Shown here in pieces: positions 56,834 to 64,000 of a DNA stretch of 64,000 nucleotides; within the stretch, counting starts at the first letter, position 1, and each line of letters starts with the position of its first letter. The notes under the pieces were generated by a model that was not told the origin of the DNA, did not search any database, and saw nothing but the letters and a program-made list of their open reading frames with translations. The DNA is taken from the NCBI RefSeq assembly GCF_014931605.1, contig NZ_CP053382.1:1054001-1118000 (forward strand). The letters are read 5' to 3'. Source of the stretch: Halomonas sp. MCCC 1A13316 (GTDB lineage: Bacteria > Pseudomonadota > Gammaproteobacteria > Pseudomonadales > Halomonadaceae). The position numbers were made by a program, and so were the translations under genes.

Positions 56834-57280
56834 ATGAACATCTCTATCGATTATTTGGTGGCTGGGATGCATAGGGTTTCGAATTTTTTTTATAAACACT
56901 CATTGAGGAAAGTCGTTCTTGATATGCAGGATGGGTCTACCGAAGCCTATCGGAAAATGATTCAAGATGCCGGCTTCAGTTTTGAAGCTAGTTTTGAGCG
57001 TGAGATCGTGAGGCAACTTAATAATGGGGGGCGCTTGGGTATGATGCCCGCCGAAATGCTTTTGCCGGTGATGATGAGCCAGTTTGGGGTGGCGAGAAAT
57101 GACTTTATTGACACCGATCCATCCCAGCTTGAAGCCTTGGAGGCAGCTTGCAATCACTGTCCTGTAGTTGGTGATTGCTGGAAGTCCATGCGCTCTGGAG
57201 CCTCGACAGCGGAGGCACTAAGTTTTTGCCCTAGCGCAGATATTTTTGAAAGATGCGGTAATGATAAAGTGAAGGTGTAG
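56834..57280 (+). CDS. DUF6455-like cysteine-containing protein
   Basis: About 148 residues from the ATG at 56834 (GGAG 11 nt upstream). The N-terminal half is basic and helical. The C-terminal part has a cysteine pattern AACNHCPVVGDCWKSM (Cys-x2-Cys-x5-Cys) and later SFCPSADIFERC, the style of DUF6455 proteins. Function unknown; the cysteines could bind metal. It lies between the phthalate operon and an IS3 copy, and is probably not part of the pathway. Confidence 0.65.
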   Translation: MNISIDYLVAGMHRVSNFFYKHSLRKVVLDMQDGSTEAYRKMIQDAGFSFEASFEREIVRQLNNGGRLGMMPAEMLLPVMMSQFGVARNDFIDTDPSQLEALEAACNHCPVVGDCWKSMRSGASTAEALSFCPSADIFERCGNDKVKV

Positions 57281-57422
57281 TCAAAGATGCATGCGCATGA
57301 AGAGAGCGCCTAGGCAATATGATCGCTACCGATCAGGTCGCCATCCCACTGCACGGTATTAAACGATTTCCGAGGACCTTCCCCTTGGTTTAGGTCCGCT
57401 ACCAATGTGAGGATCCGCTGCT

Positions 57423-58238
57423 TCATGCGCACTTCTCGGCATACGCTACCGGTAGCAAATAGCCCAGCGAGCTGTGCGGTCTGACATGGTTGTAGTGAGT
57501 TCTCCATTCAGTAATTACGTGTCGTGCATCCGCCAGGCTCAAGAACCAGTGCTGATTGAGCAGCCGTCTCGGAACTTGCCGTTGAAGCTCTCGGTGAACG
57601 CATTCTGCGTCAGCTTGCCCGGCTGGATGAACGAGCGTCACCTTCCGTTCACGCGCCCAGAAGAACATTGCCTTGCTGGTCAGCTCCGGCCCGTTATCGC
57701 ATACAATCGAGGCTGGCAATGAGCGCTGCTGCGCGATCTCATCCAGGAACCGGGCCAGCCGACGTCCTGAAATGGATGTGTCCGCCAGTTGCCCGACATA
57801 CTCTTGGCTGAAGTCGTCCACAATGCTCAGCACACGAAAGCGACGACCCGAGGCCAGCTGATCCGACACGAAGTCCATCGACCAGCGCTGGTTGGGCCGG
57901 TCCGGCAGTGGCATCGATGTCCTTGGCCGGATTAGCCGCTTGCGCCGCCGGGTCCGAACTAGAAGGCCATGCTCGCAGTACAGCCGGTAGGTACGCTTGC
58001 GATTGAGCACCAAGCCTTCCTGACGCAACGGTGCGTGCAGCAGCAAGTAGCCGTAGCGGGGATAGCAGGTCGCCAAGGCTTGCAGGCGTGCCCGAAGCGG
58101 CGCATCGTCACGCGGTATGGCCTGGTATCGAGCCATTGATCTGGCCAGGCCCAGCAGCCGACAGGCGCCTCGCTGGCTGAGCCAGCCGCCTGTCACCAGG
58201 TGCTTCACCGCACGCCGCTTCGCTTCGGGCGTCACCAC
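57423..58238 (-). pseudogene. IS3 OrfB with compensated frameshift
   Basis: 271-codon open frame. Up to FWARERKVTL it follows the intact OrfB. It then reads VHPAGQADAECVHRELQRQV instead of AFIQPGKPTQNAFIESFNGK, and returns to frame at LNQHWFLSLADARH. The out-of-frame stretch replaces the NAFIESFNGKF segment with the catalytic Glu. The protein is therefore long but should be inactive. Confidence 0.85.
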
Positions 58239-58345
58239 TTTCCCGAAACGTTCTCCTTGAGCGCGGCATTGTCGAGGGTGCTTTCCGCCAGCAGCTTCTT
58301 CAATCGGGCATTCTCGCTTTCCAGCTCGCGCAGGCGCTTGGCCTC

Positions 58346-58498
58346 CTAGACTTCCATGCCGCTGTACTTGGCCTTCCAGCGGTAGAGGGTCTGCTCGGTC
58401 ACGCCGTTCTGCCGGGCCAGCTCGGCGATCGAGACGCCGCGCTCGTTGGCCTTGAGGATGCTGATGATCTGCTCTTCGGTATGTCGGTTTCGCTTCAT
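58346..58498 (-). pseudogene. IS3 OrfA with nonsense mutation
   Basis: MKRNRHTEEQIISILKANER starts at 58498 and ends at a TAG after YSGMEV (58346). The intact copy continues with SEAKRLRELESEN. The coiled coil needed for multimerisation is lost. Confidence 0.85.
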
Positions 58499-58610
58499 CG
58501 CGAGATCTCCTGCTATCAGGATAAACATAGCGGAAATCTCACATTGATGGTGGACCGGTTTCTGGGGGATAAGGTCAACCAGTGTAAAATTTCAAGTAGA
58601 TGAATTATCG

Positions 58611-58665
58611 ACAAAAGCCCGTAGCAAGCGCGGCCTGTGGTTGTCGAAATACGGATTCAAAATCC
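58611..58665 (+). repeat. 55-bp direct repeat, right copy
   Basis: Begins ACAAAAGCCCGTAGCAAGCG and ends GGATTCAAAATCC. It differs from 41428-41482 at four of 55 positions. Candidate right attachment site of the 17.2-kb segment that carries the 3-hydroxybenzoate and phthalate genes. Confidence 0.8.
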
Positions 58666-58737
58666 GCTGTGGATGATCTCTTGTCCGAGAAGCTGAAGGG
58701 CTTGCAGGTGTCGAAGCGGGTCAACCGCGCAGAGGAG

Positions 58738-58884
58738 GGGAGCGACCAGAGTCTTGATGGCGACCCGTGCCATCGGCTCGATCTCCAGGTAGCGATCCAG
58801 GATGGCGTCAGTTAACCGGTCGGCGAGCTTGTCGGGATGGCCATCGGAAGCCGACTCGGAAGTGAACAGGTAGCCGCGGCTCAC
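58738..58884 (-). pseudogene. N-terminal fragment of metK (S-adenosylmethionine synthetase)
   Basis: [20 protein letters not shown] followed by [20 protein letters not shown] and VAIKTLV matches the first ~50 residues of MetK, including the substrate loop GHPDKLAD. The homology then stops at VAP and unrelated codons follow. Not a working gene. MetK copies occur in phages and islands, so this may be a remnant of the adjoining element. Confidence 0.8.
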
Positions 58885-59497
58885 GAGCGGGCTTCACTTG
58901 CGCTGAGTGGCCAACGCCTCGAGTTCGGCACTGCCACCTTTGACGTAGCAGTAGCCAAACTCATTGGCGCTGTTGCTGACCATCAAGCGGTGGGGATTTT
59001 CCAGGACAGTTGGCATACCAGGCGGACGGTGACGGACCGGCAAACCCGGGCCTTAGGCCGAGGCGGCGAGCCAGCACGATGATCTCCGCCTCGGCTTGGG
59101 ACTCGGCTTCCCTGATAAGGCGGTTGATCTCGGTCTTCAGCTCGCCGAGGATGCGCTGATGGGTGGTGCTGGTGATCATCGAGATCCTGCTCAACAACGC
59201 CCACGGTCATTGGGGTGACGTCTTTTACCCGGTGCGGTGAGATTCGGTGGTGCGCCTGCAAGGATAGCGATATGGGCCTCGCCATGATCTCAAGTCCCAG
59301 TCGGCGCCCCGGTGCCCCGGTGCCCCGGTGCACCACGCCCAAGATGAGAGAGCTGGGAAAAAGCGGGGCATCCTGCCCGGTTGCGTTTTGGTTGCTGAGT
59401 GGGTGAAATCGGTGTGAGCCATGTAATGTGTGGAAAGCCATAACCTTTTGAAATTCCAAAGACATGCGTTGCAGGCGCGATCCTTGATGCGGCTTGG
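58885..59497. other. Remnant region without an intact gene
   Basis: Just upstream of the metK fragment the minus strand reads NSANEFGYCYVKGGSAELEA then LATQRK and stop, which looks like the C-terminus of a decayed gene. Further on, a minus frame with RILGELKTEINRLIREAESQ and AEAEIIVLARRLGL is also protein-like but runs into unrelated sequence. Neither is identifiable. Confidence 0.35.
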
Positions 59498-59899
59498 TTG
59501 CACGTCAAACCCATTGGGTTTCCCTATCTGCTGTGCTCTTTCGGCTGGGAATACCGCAAGTTCCTGCACCAGCGCCGCGAGATCATGCACTGTTGCGTGG
59601 ATCGCTGCCAGGGCGTGAGCACGACCATCGAGTCGGTAGTGCTGGGGGAGGCGCTGGAGGGGGCGTATCTGCCAGCGCCGACGCTGGATGATGCATCGCT
59701 GGAGCGCCACGCCAAGCGCCATGTGATGCAGTCACGTCGACACGGGCTAAAACGCCGCGACTCCGCCGAGGTGGTCATCGAGAAGGTGCTGCACCTGCGC
59801 AAACCGCTATGGGAGGTCAGTACCCACCATCCGCAGTACGGAGATCATTCACTACTGCTAGATGGTGTCACCGGTGGCCACCTTTTCTTGAACCATTGA
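59498..59899 (+). CDS. Hypothetical protein
   Basis: 133-codon open frame, not recognised. The part after about residue 35 (TTIESVVLGEALEGAYLPAP; SAEVVIEKVLHLRKPLWEVS; HHPQYGDHSLLLDGVTGGHL) has natural composition. The start is unclear. It may be the 3' part of a broken gene, given the surrounding remnants. Confidence 0.35.
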   Translation: MHVKPIGFPYLLCSFGWEYRKFLHQRREIMHCCVDRCQGVSTTIESVVLGEALEGAYLPAPTLDDASLERHAKRHVMQSRRHGLKRRDSAEVVIEKVLHLRKPLWEVSTHHPQYGDHSLLLDGVTGGHLFLNH

Positions 59900-60095
59900 G
59901 GTTCCGGCCCTTGACCGGGGAAGTGGAGGCTCTTCTCTAGCAGATTTGCAGCTTGCCCGGGCGCATCATCGGCTCGCACGGCTTACGCTATGTTGCTGTC
60001 GTGCCGACTCTCGCCGCTCGAGTGGAAACGGCCGCGCTTCGCGACGCCTTGGGGCGCATTCAGCGGCCGTGTCTGCTAGGCGCATGGCCCAGAAG

Positions 60096-60238
60096 AGTGG
60101 CGATGGCCCGGATCGAATTCGTACCTCGCATCATCATGATGACGGCTCGGTCTTCATCAGACAGATGGCGATAGCAGTGAGTCATGGCAACACCGTACCT
60201 AATGGGTCACGTGTTGCACTTGGTCAGTGAAACCACCA
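60096..60238 (-). mobile_element. IS30 fragment (5' end only)
   Basis: Reads on the minus strand from the terminal repeat GGTGGTTTCACTGACC through the transposase start (MTHCYRHLSDEDRAVIMMM, then NSIRAIA). It is close to the intact IS30 at 9580-10677. Everything downstream of the first HTH is lost. Confidence 0.75.
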
Positions 60239-60278
60239 GGGCGGGTGTTCGGCTGATTTTGTTGAGCGGCGTACTTTA

Positions 60279-61001
60279 CTACGCGTCGTGTGCTCTACGG
60301 AGAGTGAACTGCGGTATGACGCCATCGAGTTGCGTGCGGCTTTGTTCGGCTAAGTGCTCTAGGGTTCGCGCGCTCGCGGTCCAGATGTCGGTCTCGATGG
60401 ACTTGCGCGCGCTTTCGGGATCTCGACGACGAAGCGCATCCGTGCATGCCCAGTGGCATTCCATCGGGAGTCGCCTCCCCTCGCTGAAGCCGGACTCCGA
60501 TTTGGCGGCGACGGGGAGCCGCATGTAGGGTCCTGCGCGCATCCAGAGGCTATCGACGAAGCCGATGGCCACCTCCGCCTTGCTCGCGACGTAGACGGCC
60601 CGATGAAAATCCGCGTTCAGGCGGAAATACTCATCAAGGTGACGTTCATTGATCGCAGTCTCCATCTGGCTACAGATGTTGGCGATTTCGTCGACCTCCT
60701 CAGTCGTTGCCCGCTCAGCCGCTTTCGCCGCCAGCAAGCCTTCCAGGTTGAGCCGGATGTCGCGCATGTCCTTCAGTTCACCAAGCGACAGCTGGGGGAC
60801 GATCATGGTTCGTCCGGGACCCTTAGTGAGTGCGTACTGGGACTCCAAGCGCTTGAGCGCCTCGCGCACCGGGGTCGCGCTCACATCGAACGTCTCGCTT
60901 ACAAAGCGAATACTGAGTGAGCTCCCCGGGAGGTAGTCGCCACTCATCAACTGTTGCCTTAACAAGCGATAGACGCGGGCGTGCGTCGTTTCATGCCCCA
61001 T
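60279..61001 (-). CDS. GntR family regulator, FCD type
   Basis: 240 residues from the ATG at 61001 (MGHETTHARVYRLLRQQLMS); a longer frame from 61088 adds 29 basic residues and is less likely. The N-terminal winged helix (~8-70) includes YLPGSSLSIRFVSETFDVSA and TPVREALKRLESQ. The all-helical FCD ligand domain follows with FRLNADFHRAVYVAS, whose His and Asp are metal-ligand positions. It is divergent from the SDR-BKACE-Bug genes over 277 bp and probably regulates them. Confidence 0.9.
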   Translation of the reverse strand: MGHETTHARVYRLLRQQLMSGDYLPGSSLSIRFVSETFDVSATPVREALKRLESQYALTKGPGRTMIVPQLSLGELKDMRDIRLNLEGLLAAKAAERATTEEVDEIANICSQMETAINERHLDEYFRLNADFHRAVYVASKAEVAIGFVDSLWMRAGPYMRLPVAAKSESGFSEGRRLPMECHWACTDALRRRDPESARKSIETDIWTASARTLEHLAEQSRTQLDGVIPQFTLRRAHDA

Positions 61002-61278
61002 GTCGTTGGATGTCCTCTTCGTTGTCCTCACGGTCTGTGGTCCACCTTTGTGCGGGCGCCCCGTCGTCCTGATGATTACTGAGTACATGATAGTGACACA
61101 CTATGATCGAGTCCAGAGGCAGGAATGATCAAATTGGCTTGACTGGTTTGATCACGCGATGCTACCAATGAGATCACGATGCCAAGAGGCTCGCCAAGCG
61201 GCTCCAGTCGCCACAAGCCTTGATCGAGCATGAGGCCGGCCAAGCGGGTTCACGCGCGAATCGCGAGGAGGAGAAGGT

Positions 61279-61992
61279 TTGAGACAGCACGTCCTTATCA
61301 CGGGGGGCTCCCTCAATATCGATTGGGTGATCGCCCGCTGTGCCCGCCTTGACGGCTACCACCCGATCATCCTCGACCAGAGTCCCCCCGAGGATAGGGC
61401 TATCGGGGAGTACCACGAAGTCGGTCTATCCGACCCGGACGCGACCCGGGCTGAACTTGCCGAGATACTGCGCGAGCGAGCGATTACGCGACTGGTAAAC
61501 AATGTCGGCGTCGTGAAGCCAGCTTCTCTCGAAGAGCTGTCGCTGGATGATTTCGATACTGTCATGACGCTGAACGTTCGTACTGACGCACAGTGCGCTC
61601 AAGCACTCATGCCGGGCATGAGGGATGCGGGGTTCGGGCGCATTGTGAATATCGCCAGCCGCACGGCGCTCGGAAAGGAATGTCGCACCTTCTACGGCGG
61701 AAGCAAGGCCGCGTTGATTTCGATGGCTAAGACATGGGCCCTTGAACTTGCCGGCTTCGGAATCACTGAAAATGCCGTTGCGCCAGGGACCATAGAGACG
61801 ACCGCCTTTTACCGTAATAATCCGTCCGATGATCCGAAAACTCGCGCAATTATCGACGCGATACCCACCAGCCGCATTGGCACGCCAGACTATATCGCAA
61901 ACGCGGTGAGCTTCTTCCTTGATGAGCGTTCAGGGTTTGTTAACGGGCAAGCGTTGCATGTCTGCGGAGGCCTGACAGGCGATCATGCCTGA
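61279..61992 (+). CDS. SDR family oxidoreductase with altered glycine motif
   Basis: 237 residues. TTG start at 61279, directly behind a very strong GAGGAGGAGAAGG. Later SDR motifs are normal: LVNNVGVVKP for NNxG (~74), IVNIASRTA with the catalytic Ser region (~122), and FYGGSKAAL with Tyr-x3-Lys (~137). But the N-terminal TGxxxGxG reads TGGSLNIDWVIA, without the second and third glycines, so cofactor binding may be unusual. The C-terminal ERSGFVNGQALHVCGG is typical. Likely oxidises a hydroxy acid for the next enzyme. Confidence 0.88.
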   Translation: MRQHVLITGGSLNIDWVIARCARLDGYHPIILDQSPPEDRAIGEYHEVGLSDPDATRAELAEILRERAITRLVNNVGVVKPASLEELSLDDFDTVMTLNVRTDAQCAQALMPGMRDAGFGRIVNIASRTALGKECRTFYGGSKAALISMAKTWALELAGFGITENAVAPGTIETTAFYRNNPSDDPKTRAIIDAIPTSRIGTPDYIANAVSFFLDERSGFVNGQALHVCGGLTGDHA

Positions 61993-62059
61993 CCTGGTTG
62001 ACCGGGGCTGACATTCACTCCCTGCCATTCACCAATCTAGCTAAAATGGAGAGCCGGTT

Positions 62060-62941
62060 TTGCAAGAAAAAACAATTCTTACAGTCGCAGTCACCGGGAA
62101 CATCACAAGCCCAAAACAGCACCCGAAACTGCCGATAACTCCGCAGGAAATCGTCTCTGAGATTCTCGAGGCAGAGGCGGCTGGTGCGGCCATTGCGCAT
62201 ATTCACGTGCGCGATCCGGAGACCGGTGCGCCGAGCATGCGCGTGGACCTCTACCGTCAGGTTGTGGATCTACTGAGGCAAAAGGGCTCCGGGGTCATCA
62301 TCAACCTAACTACTGGACCAGGCGGGCGCTTTGTTCCGGACAAGGATGATCCCAAGGTGGCCGCGAGCGGCACGACACTATTGCCACCACAAGAACGCGT
62401 GGAGCATGTCGTTCAGATCAAGCCGGATATCTGCAGCCTCGACCTGAACACGATGTTCTCGGGCGACTCCGTGGTGATCAATACACCGAGTAACGTTCGA
62501 ATCATGGCGGAAATGATGCGGGACGCCGGAGTGATGCCGGAACTCGAGTGTTTCGACAGCGGCGACATTCACCTCGCTCATGATCTTCTCAAGGAAGGGG
62601 TCTTAGAAAGCCCACCGCTTTTCCAGATCGTTCTTGGCGCCAAATATGGTTTCTCGGCGACACCCGAGACGCTGCTCTATGCGCGAAGCATTCTCCCAGA
62701 TAATGCTCGATGGGCTGCATTCGGAATCGGACGCATGGAGTTTCCCATCGTCGCCCAATCCTATCTACTTGGTGGCCACGTCAGGGTCGGCATGGAAGAC
62801 AACATCTATATATCACGGGGCAAACTTACCGCGGGCAATGCCGAACTTGTGGAGAACGCGGTTACCATTATCAAGCGAATGGGTGGCAACGTAGCGACGC
62901 CAGATGAGGCGCGCGAATTGCTCGGCCTCTCGAAACGATGA
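62060..62941 (+). CDS. Beta-keto acid cleavage enzyme (BKACE, DUF849)
   Basis: 293 residues. Family metal site AAIAHIHVRDPETGAPS (two His, ~46-48), INLTTGPGGRF (~85), PELECFDSGDI (~153) and GHVRVGMEDNIYISRG (~232). BKACE enzymes cleave a beta-keto acid with acetyl-CoA into acetoacetate and a CoA ester, as in lysine fermentation (Kce) or carnitine breakdown. TTG start at 62060 with GGAGAG upstream. It follows the SDR by 67 bp; the SDR could supply the keto acid. Confidence 0.9.
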   Translation: MQEKTILTVAVTGNITSPKQHPKLPITPQEIVSEILEAEAAGAAIAHIHVRDPETGAPSMRVDLYRQVVDLLRQKGSGVIINLTTGPGGRFVPDKDDPKVAASGTTLLPPQERVEHVVQIKPDICSLDLNTMFSGDSVVINTPSNVRIMAEMMRDAGVMPELECFDSGDIHLAHDLLKEGVLESPPLFQIVLGAKYGFSATPETLLYARSILPDNARWAAFGIGRMEFPIVAQSYLLGGHVRVGMEDNIYISRGKLTAGNAELVENAVTIIKRMGGNVATPDEARELLGLSKR

Positions 62942-63025
62942 TTTTCGCCCCTGTGTCGTTTGCCGGCGTAGGGAAGCTTTGCTACAAAAAACAAGTAGCA
63001 TTTTTCTAAAGGAGTGAGGCTGGAT

Positions 63026-63067
63026 ATGATTAGAAAACATCGTAAGACCAAAATGCACAGCAAGTAA
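63026..63067 (+). other. Possible 13-residue basic micro-ORF
   Basis: ATG at 63026 after AAAGGAG (13 nt away) reads MIRKHRKTKMHSK and stops, immediately in front of a perfect hairpin. It may be a leader peptide or chance. Confidence 0.3.
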
Positions 63068-63068
63068 G

Positions 63069-63099
63069 CCCGTAAAATATTAAAATAATATTTTACGGG
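63069..63099 (+). terminator. Perfect 13-bp inverted repeat between BKACE and Bug genes
   Basis: CCCGTAAAATATT (63069-63081) pairs fully with AATATTTTACGGG (63087-63099), 5-nt loop. No T-run follows, so it may be a terminator processed without one, an operator of the receptor gene 59 bp downstream, or a transcript-stabilising hairpin. Confidence 0.6.
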
Positions 63100-63157
63100 T
63101 ATAGATGCTGCTTTACGTTAAAATAGAATCACTTGCCAAAAATAAAGGAAGACTGTG

Positions 63158-64000
63158 ATGAAAAAGGTATTAGTGCTTATGACAACCGTAGCGATTCTCG
63201 CTACCGGTAGTCTCTCGGCGCAAGGCCAGCAGGCTGAATATCCGAACAAGCCGATTCAGATGATAATTCCATACAGTGCCGGAGGGGGAACAGATGCGTT
63301 TGCCCGTAATGTTATTAGGTTCAGTGACCTTGCGGACGACATTGTGGTCAGGAACATCGCCGGTGGCGGGGGGAAGATAGGTACCATGGAAGTGGTCAAT
63401 GCCCGCCCCGACGGATATACCCTGCTCGGCCATGTCATGGCAATCGCAATCGGGTATCATGCAGGTCTGTATGATACCCCTCCGTGGGAAGACCTCATTC
63501 CCATCTCCTCGATTACCTTAGAGGATAGCGCGATTTCAGTAAATGCGGATTCTCCGTTCAAGACGATCGAGGAACTCATCAAGTATGCTAAGGCAAACCC
63601 GGGCGATCTCAGCTACGGCTTCGCCGGTGTCGGCGGAACGACGCATACGGTAACAGCAAGTTTTGCAAATGAGACCGGAATCGATGTGAACCTCATCCCC
63701 TTCTCGGGCGGGGCTGATTCCCGTGCTGCATTGGCCGGCGGCCATATTGACGTAATGAGCTCACAGGTCTCAGAAATCATTGACATGGTTGAGGCAGGTG
63801 ACCTGAGAATCTTGGCAACAACCGGGTCCGAGCGGCATTACCTGACACCCGACGTGCCGTCGCTCAAAGAGCGGGGAATCGATTTCGTCTTCCAGGTCTG
63901 GAGAGGCTTCTTCGCACCTGCGGGAACTCCGGATGAAGTAGTCAGCAGAGTCTCGGACTCCTTCGAAGAGGCTACGAAGAATGAGGAGTTCATCGACGTT
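63158..64000 (+). CDS. Bug/TctC family tricarboxylate transporter substrate-binding protein (runs off window end)
   Basis: 281 residues visible, no stop before 64000. Signal peptide MKKVLVLMTTVAILATGSLS with likely cleavage near SAQ-GQ. Bug-family landmarks: YPNKPIQMIIPYSAGGGTDA (~28-47), VVRNIAGGGGKIGTMEVVNA, ARPDGYTLLGH and later YGFAGVGGTTHTVTASFANE. It binds a carboxylate in the periplasm, for a TctAB-type carrier or as a sensor ligand. ATG at 63158 with AAGGAAG. Probably supplies the substrate for the SDR/BKACE pair. Confidence 0.93.
   Translation, partial: MKKVLVLMTTVAILATGSLSAQGQQAEYPNKPIQMIIPYSAGGGTDAFARNVIRFSDLADDIVVRNIAGGGGKIGTMEVVNARPDGYTLLGHVMAIAIGYHAGLYDTPPWEDLIPISSITLEDSAISVNADSPFKTIEELIKYAKANPGDLSYGFAGVGGTTHTVTASFANETGIDVNLIPFSGGADSRAALAGGHIDVMSSQVSEIIDMVEAGDLRILATTGSERHYLTPDVPSLKERGIDFVFQVWRGFFAPAGTPDEVVSRVSDSFEEATKNEEFIDV

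Larger units (their letters stand above)
57375..58576 (-). mobile_element. IS3 family element, inactivated copy
   Basis: About 1.2 kb and close in sequence to the copy at 33341-34546, with the same ends (GGACCTTCCCC at 57375; reverse TTGACCTTATCCCCCAG at 58576). Both genes are damaged: orfA has a stop after YSGMEV, and orfB has a double frameshift removing the catalytic Glu region. It lies 34 bp from the right copy of the 55-bp repeat. Confidence 0.88.

Overview
The window looks like chromosomal DNA from a moderately GC-rich gammaproteobacterium, probably a Halomonas-type (Halomonadaceae) marine or saline heterotroph. That placement rests on gene style and codon use only, because no rRNA or marker gene is present. 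The window is an accessory catabolic region: three aromatic or heteroaromatic degradation modules, several uptake systems, and a central stretch full of IS elements and decayed genes.

Layout. (1) About 0-9.4 kb holds two IclR regulators around a TAXI-type TRAP transporter (solute receptor plus fused 4TM/12TM permease), then an FAD amine oxidase-like gene with a polar amino acid ABC transporter. (2) 9.6-12.0 kb holds an IS30 element and an IS481 element side by side. (3) 12.0-26.9 kb is a complete aerobic nicotinate pathway. It contains nicX, a sodium:solute symporter with a tiny membrane partner, a cytochrome c subunit and the 2Fe-2S subunit of nicotinate dehydrogenase, nicCDEF, the repressor nicR, the catalytic molybdenum subunit, and two molybdenum-cofactor maturation genes. 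Nicotinate would go to 6-hydroxynicotinate (dehydrogenase), 2,5-dihydroxypyridine (NicC), N-formylmaleamate (NicX), maleamate (NicD), maleate (NicF) and fumarate (NicE). The dehydrogenase is split in an unusual way: one subunit is catalytic, and a second carries a degenerate molybdopterin domain fused to three haem c domains. Palindromes with a GTGTACAC-like core lie in the promoters of nicA, nicC and the nicR/catalytic-subunit pair.

(4) 27-41.3 kb is a genomic junkyard. It has IS3-family copies in different states of decay, an AlpA-like regulator, a Fic protein preceded by a four-half-site operator-like array, ParS/MbcA-type antitoxin genes, a PilZ/HD-GYP gene cut by an IS3 element, a GGDEF-EAL protein, phage exonuclease and RadC remnants, and a second IS30. 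(5) 41.4-58.7 kb is bracketed by a 55-bp direct repeat (51/55 identical) and may be a 17-kb island. It carries a 3-hydroxybenzoate 4-hydroxylase with a MarR regulator and a full set of phthalate-to-protocatechuate genes (Rieske oxygenase, reductase, dihydrodiol dehydrogenase, dihydroxyphthalate decarboxylase). It also has a second TAXI-TRAP transporter, a DMT permease, an extra nadC (quinolinate phosphoribosyltransferase), a class II aldolase-like gene and another MarR regulator. Both routes end in protocatechuate, whose ring-cleavage genes are not in the window.

(6) 58.7-60.3 kb holds more remnants (metK, IS30). (7) 60.3-64.0 kb is a GntR-controlled module with an SDR, a beta-keto acid cleavage enzyme and a Bug-type solute receptor that runs off the end. 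The most interesting points are the split dehydrogenase with its pseudo-molybdopterin subunit, the extra nadC inside a phthalate cluster (phthalate is a known inhibitor of that enzyme), the Fic operator array, and the putative island ends.
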